Shown here: in pieces, positions 60,561-64,000 of the stretch | How the letters are laid out: each line of letters opens with the position of its first letter | Numbering within the stretch: the stretch's first letter is position 1 | Source: Salminus brasiliensis | Taxonomy: Eukaryota > Chordata > Actinopteri > Characiformes > Bryconidae | Length of the DNA stretch: 64,000 nucleotides | Assembly (NCBI RefSeq): GCF_030463535.1 | Contig: NC_132887.1 | Coordinates: 21,284,943 to 21,348,942 of the forward strand | Direction: 5' to 3' | Program-made: the position numbers and the translations under genes | The notes under the pieces: generated by a model | Told to the model about the DNA's origin: nothing | Seen by the model: only the letters and a program-made list of their open reading frames with translations | Databases searched by the model: none

Positions 60561-60591
60561 ACTGTTGTTTTTCTTTTTCTCAGCAGGGAGA

Positions 60592-60940
60592 GACACTGTA
60601 TGGACAAAAGTATTGGAACACCTGCTAATTCATTGCCTCCTCTGAAATCAAGGGTATTGAAATAGATTATCATGCTTTTGATGGAGTAACTGTCTCTACC
60701 GTCCAGTGAAGGTTTGCTACTAGATTTTGGATTGATTGCATTCAACGATAAGTAGTCAACCTCACCCCTAACTCCCCAACTCACCCAAAAAGTATTGGGC
60801 TGAGTAGCATCATTCCAGAGAACACAGTTCCATGCTGGGGGTCTTTATACATCCTCTAGCACGGTGTTAGACATAGTGCCAATAGGGTCATGTTAATCTG
60901 CTCCAGAGAGTCCTATTCTATTGGCACAAGAACCTGAAAG
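60592..60940 (-). mobile_element. MITE-like repeat, family A copy 6 (inverted)
   Basis: Starts CTGTATGGACAAAAGTATTG with GAACACCTGCT, then GGAGTAACTGTCTCTACCGT, ATTCCAGAGAACACAGTTCC and CTGCTCCAGAGAGTCCTATT: reverse complement of the other family A copies. Confidence 0.8.
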
Positions 60941-60962
60941 CATTTATCAGAAGGGAGAAGTT

Positions 60963-61030
60963 AGATAGATAGATAGATAGATATTAATATCGATCTATGT
61001 TTATTAATTATTATTATTATTATTATTAAT
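60963..61030 (+). repeat. (GATA)n and (TTA)n microsatellites upstream of tpp1
   Basis: Five GATA repeats at 60963-60982, then a TTA run at about 61000-61028, directly before the CpG-rich promoter. Confidence 0.85.
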
Positions 61031-61217
61031 TTTTAATTCTATTAGTGTGCCTCTCTACGTCACTCCGCCCCTCCTCCTCGTGAGCGATGATCAGCTGACT
61101 GGAGTGTGACTGTCACATGATCCGCTCAGAGGAGGCGGGGCTTCGTCACATTGCGGCTGCTGCTGCTGCGGTGTTGTTTTTGTGCCGCTGCTGGTAAAGT
61201 TCGTCCACGATAAGACA
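61030..61217 (+). promoter_or_regulatory. tpp1 core promoter and 5' UTR, CpG-rich
   Basis: Sequence turns GC/CpG-rich immediately after an AT-rich microsatellite. It holds a CRE-like ACGTCAC (61057-61063), a GC box CCGCCCC just after it, a second GC box GGAGGCGGGGC (about 61131-61141), a CAGCTG E-box (61091-61096) and TCACATGA (61113-61120). The last is the M-box/CLEAR-like core bound by MITF/TFE bHLH-Zip factors, and many lysosomal genes carry such boxes near the start site. No TATA box is seen. The transcription start is not determined. A (CTG)n-type run at about 61152-61170 lies in the probable 5' UTR. Confidence 0.6.
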
Positions 61218-64000
61218 ATGCGGTAAGTCTCTTAGTCTTCACGTTTCGAGCTTTTCCCACAGATAAATCTCTAATAATTCAGCGCTGAACACTATTCGGA
61301 AAGGCTATATTTGGGTTTAAACGTTGGTTGGTTAGTTAGGGCAGTTTGCCTGCTCGCAGGTCGCAGGGCAGATCTGAAACGACCTGCTCTGCGGGTGAGG
61401 CAGTGGTAGGGTTGAAATGTGCAGTTGTCTTTTACAGGGTCGTTGCTTTCCTCTGGCTTTCTGTATGGCTTGTCCATGGAGAGCATCTCGAAAGCGATCA
61501 AGTTGTGTCGTAAGTTTATTTTATTATTGTTTGTCCCTCTGCATCACTAGCTACCTTCAGTCTACCTTCAGTTTAAAACCCTGAAGCTTTAACACCTATT
61601 CTAAAAAAGTGTCTAATTTTGTAACCCCACATTTGTTTACCTCGTATCCGTGTCATTGATTGTCCTTATGTGTGTCAGTGTGCCAGAAGGCTGGCTCCAC
61701 GATGGCCGGGTCGCCCCCCTGGAAGAGGTGGAGCTCACCTTTGCCCTGAAGCAGCAGAATGTGGACAGACTGAAGGAGCGGCTGGAGCTCGTGTCAGATC
61801 CAGACTCGCAGCAGTATGGTACTGGAGTTTGTAACCTCACATGACCTCACTAAATGGCCTGAACTGAGAAATCTCTTGGCTCCCATACTTACTCTCTTCC
61901 CTCGTGCTGTTTAGGGAAGTTCCTTACCTTGGAGGAAGTCTCGTCCCTGGTGCGGCCGTCTCAGCTGACAGAGAAAGTGGTGAAGACCTGGCTCCAGAGT
62001 CATGGAGTCACGCTGTGTCACACAGTCCTCACTCGGGACTTCCTGCAGTGCTCTATGACTGTCCAGTAAGCGCTTTTTGTTGAACTTTGATGACACTTTA
62101 GTCATCGGACAGATGGATGGAGGGATTCGATACTGGAAATTGTTGAATCAGGCTGCATTCAGTTTTATTTTTAGGTGATGTTTGTCTGGGCCAAAACCAA
62201 AATGTCTGACAAATACATGAATAAATACAGATAAGCAATACATTGAGAGTAGAGCTGCACAATTATAACAGGATCATATTGATATCTGCAGATAATTGCT
62301 TAAAAAAAAACAATAACAATCAAATAATATTTATATTAGAAACAGTAGAAACAGTTATTTGTGTTATTTGTTTTCTAGAAGATCAGAGTTTAATTGATGC
62401 CATGTTTTATTAATTTTACTGCATTTGTAAAGCAAAAGTAAATATTATATAATAAAGATGCATATTAGTTTTTTTTAGTAAATATTGCTTTATCGTTTTG
62501 ACATCAGCACATCAGATGGCTGACAATGGCTCACAATTCCCCCAAAATCCTAACTGTCAGTGTCCCCTCAAGGTTCTCCTTGAAAAAAAAAAGCCAGCAT
62601 TAACAGTCCCTATCAAGTACGTAGTACGTCTAATCAGTGCCTCATTAAAGAAAATGAAGCAGTGCAAGTTTACATGTTATGTTAACAATAGCTTTAATAT
62701 CTTTCACATAATTAGGTCTTTGGGTCAGCTTTGAAAACCTGTGAAAAAAATCTGTGTTCTGCCTTTCGGTCGTATTGGTCTACCACTGTTGGTCAGAGGT
62801 GGAAAGCATTTCCAGATATTCTTGTCCTCTGACTAGGCCAGTCGATCACAACATCAGATTAGTGGATGTTCCCTCCTTACTTTGCTGAGAGATTACTTCC
62901 GATTGGTCATCCTCTGGGTGTAGTGGAAAGCAAGCCTTTCTGTAAACAGTTTGATTTGGTTTGCTCTGCTTACTGAGGAGATAGGCTGTTACAATGGTTT
63001 TGACTGCTCAAAACCATTGCACAACTTGCACAACTCCTAAAGCTACAATTTTCCCCACATGTAGTCATGTAAGTAAATCTCAATCATTTGAAGGAAATTT
63101 TGGCTGTTTTAAAGTAACTTTGTTCAAAAGTATATGTGATATTTAAAATGTGCATAAATCTTCAGCCTATGTTATGTTATTATTGTTGAGATGGTCTGAA
63201 TGTGATTTTGCACTCAGGGTGGCTGAGGCGCTGCTTCCTGGTACTGAATTTCACCGCTACAGGAGAGATGGTCAGATCCTTGTGAGGTCTTCTTCGCAGT
63301 ACTCCGTTCATGATGACGTGTCCCAGCATCTGGATTTCGGTGAGGGAATATCGAGTACTGAGTGATCTGTTTTGTACAGACTTTTACCCAGTTGTTCCAT
63401 TAAAACTGTTAAACACAATCAAAGATAACATTAACACCACTGACTTAAGGTACATTAGAAGATTATCTCAATTCAGTGGCAACTGTCAAGGTGTGGGATA
63501 ATTTAGCTGATGTTGGAAGCAGGAAAAATGGGCAAGCAATGGCTAGATGACTGGGTCAGAACATCTACAAAAACATCTGACAGGTCTTGTGGGGTGTTCC
63601 TCGTATGCAGTCTGACTGGTTGATGTGCATGGGGGGTGAATGCTAGTCTGCCTGGTCTGATCCCACAGCATTAACAAAGTTAATGCTGACCGTGTCTTGC
63701 GGAGTTCATGCCTAGATGGGTCAGTGCTGGTTTGGCAGCACAAGGGAGACCTATACAATATTATGCCGGTGGTTTTGGTGTTATGGCTGAATGGTGTATG
63801 TTGTATATGTGCTGGTGTTGTCAGTGTCACCAAGTGTACTGACATATTTCTTGTCATTTGGTAAATAAAAGCTTTTTTGCTTTCCCCCCACAGTTGGTGG
63901 TGTGCTGCGTTTTCCACCTAAAGGAAAAGAGATCAGTAAGAGCTGGGTGGGATCAAAACAATCAGCAAAGGGAATTCACTTGGGTGTGACCCCGGCAACC
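61218..64000 (+). CDS. tpp1: Tripeptidyl peptidase 1, first six coding exons (3'-partial)
   Basis: Lysosomal serine peptidase of the sedolisin family that removes tripeptides from protein N-termini (CLN2 disease gene in human). Exons: 61218-61222, 61438-61509, 61679-61818, 61915-62065, 63218-63339 and 63894-64000 (runs off the window). Phases join without break into 199 residues. Exon 1 codes only ATG plus two bases; signal peptide MRVVAFLWLSVWLVHG follows in exon 2. The rest is the Pro-kumamolisin propeptide: LTFALKQQNVDRL, SDPDSQQYGKFLTLEEV, LVRPSQLTEKVVKTWL, VAEALLPGTEFHRYRR and DFVGGVLRFPP. The visible protein stops at KGIHLGVTPAT; the mammalian zymogen is cut just before the equivalent LHLGVTPS, so nearly all the window shows is prodomain and the catalytic Glu/Asp/Ser lie downstream. 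The intron 3 donor is GTACTG, off-consensus, but frame and homology support it. Confidence 0.95.
63494..63800 (+). mobile_element. Internally deleted Tc1-like element in tpp1 intron 5
   Basis: TGTTGGAAGCAGGAAAAATG, then GGCAAGCAATGGCTAGATGA (transposase start; MAR followed by a stop), GGTCTTGTGGGGTGTTCC, and a far 3' part GGTGGTTTTGGTGTTATGGC. Same family and orientation as the element at 1-455. Ends about 95 bp before tpp1 exon 6. Confidence 0.75.

Larger units (their letters stand above)
57355..61029. other. Spacer between receptor and tpp1, 3.7 kb
   Basis: Divergent intergenic space filled largely with the stacked mobile elements listed here. The unassigned parts 58136-58861 and 59746-60020 show no gene. 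Confidence 0.55.

Overview
The window is nuclear DNA of a bony fish, probably a teleost. The genes have short vertebrate-type exons with GT/AG introns. Introns and spacers are full of Tc1/mariner relics, MITEs, SINE-like repeats and CA/GT microsatellites of the kind found in ray-finned fish. The exact order is not readable from the sequence; an otophysan (characin- or catfish-like) is a guess from repeat types.

Four protein-coding genes are supported. (1) The last three coding exons of ldah (lipid droplet-associated hydrolase) lie on the + strand at 5593-25709; its 5' exons, including the nucleophile serine, are upstream of the window. (2) gdf7 (BMP12-class TGF-beta ligand) lies on the - strand as two exons, 46662-46416 and 41924-40906, predicted 421 aa, complete. 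ldah and gdf7 are tail to tail, as LDAH and GDF7 are in human, which supports the gdf7 name over gdf5/gdf6. (3) A complete six-exon class C GPCR, closest to GPRC6A, lies on the - strand at 57354-51570, predicted 829 aa. (4) The first six coding exons of tpp1 (lysosomal tripeptidyl peptidase 1) lie on the + strand from 61218; the window ends just inside the mature protease. The receptor and tpp1 are divergent.

Region by region: 1-5592, 5834-17252 and 17336-25517 are ldah introns with old transposons, a diverged tandem duplication, a 53/71-bp minisatellite and a near-identical 109-bp repeat pair flanking one exon. 25710-40905 is a repeat-rich spacer. 41925-46415 is the single gdf7 intron, with a 30-bp minisatellite showing higher-order periodicity and stretches that look like regulatory sequence. 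46663-51569 is spacer with Tc1-like and SINE-like copies. 57355-61217 holds stacked MITEs, a piggyBac-like relic and the tpp1 promoter, which carries a TFE/MITF-type box.

The four genes do not form one pathway: lipid droplet turnover, dorsal neural tube/joint/tendon signalling, amino-acid chemosensing and lysosomal proteolysis. I saw no CRISPR array, no functional tRNA or rRNA gene, and nothing bacterial or viral. The best unusual signals are the two structured minisatellites, the repeat pair around the ldah exon and the identity of the receptor. I found no convincing new biological system.
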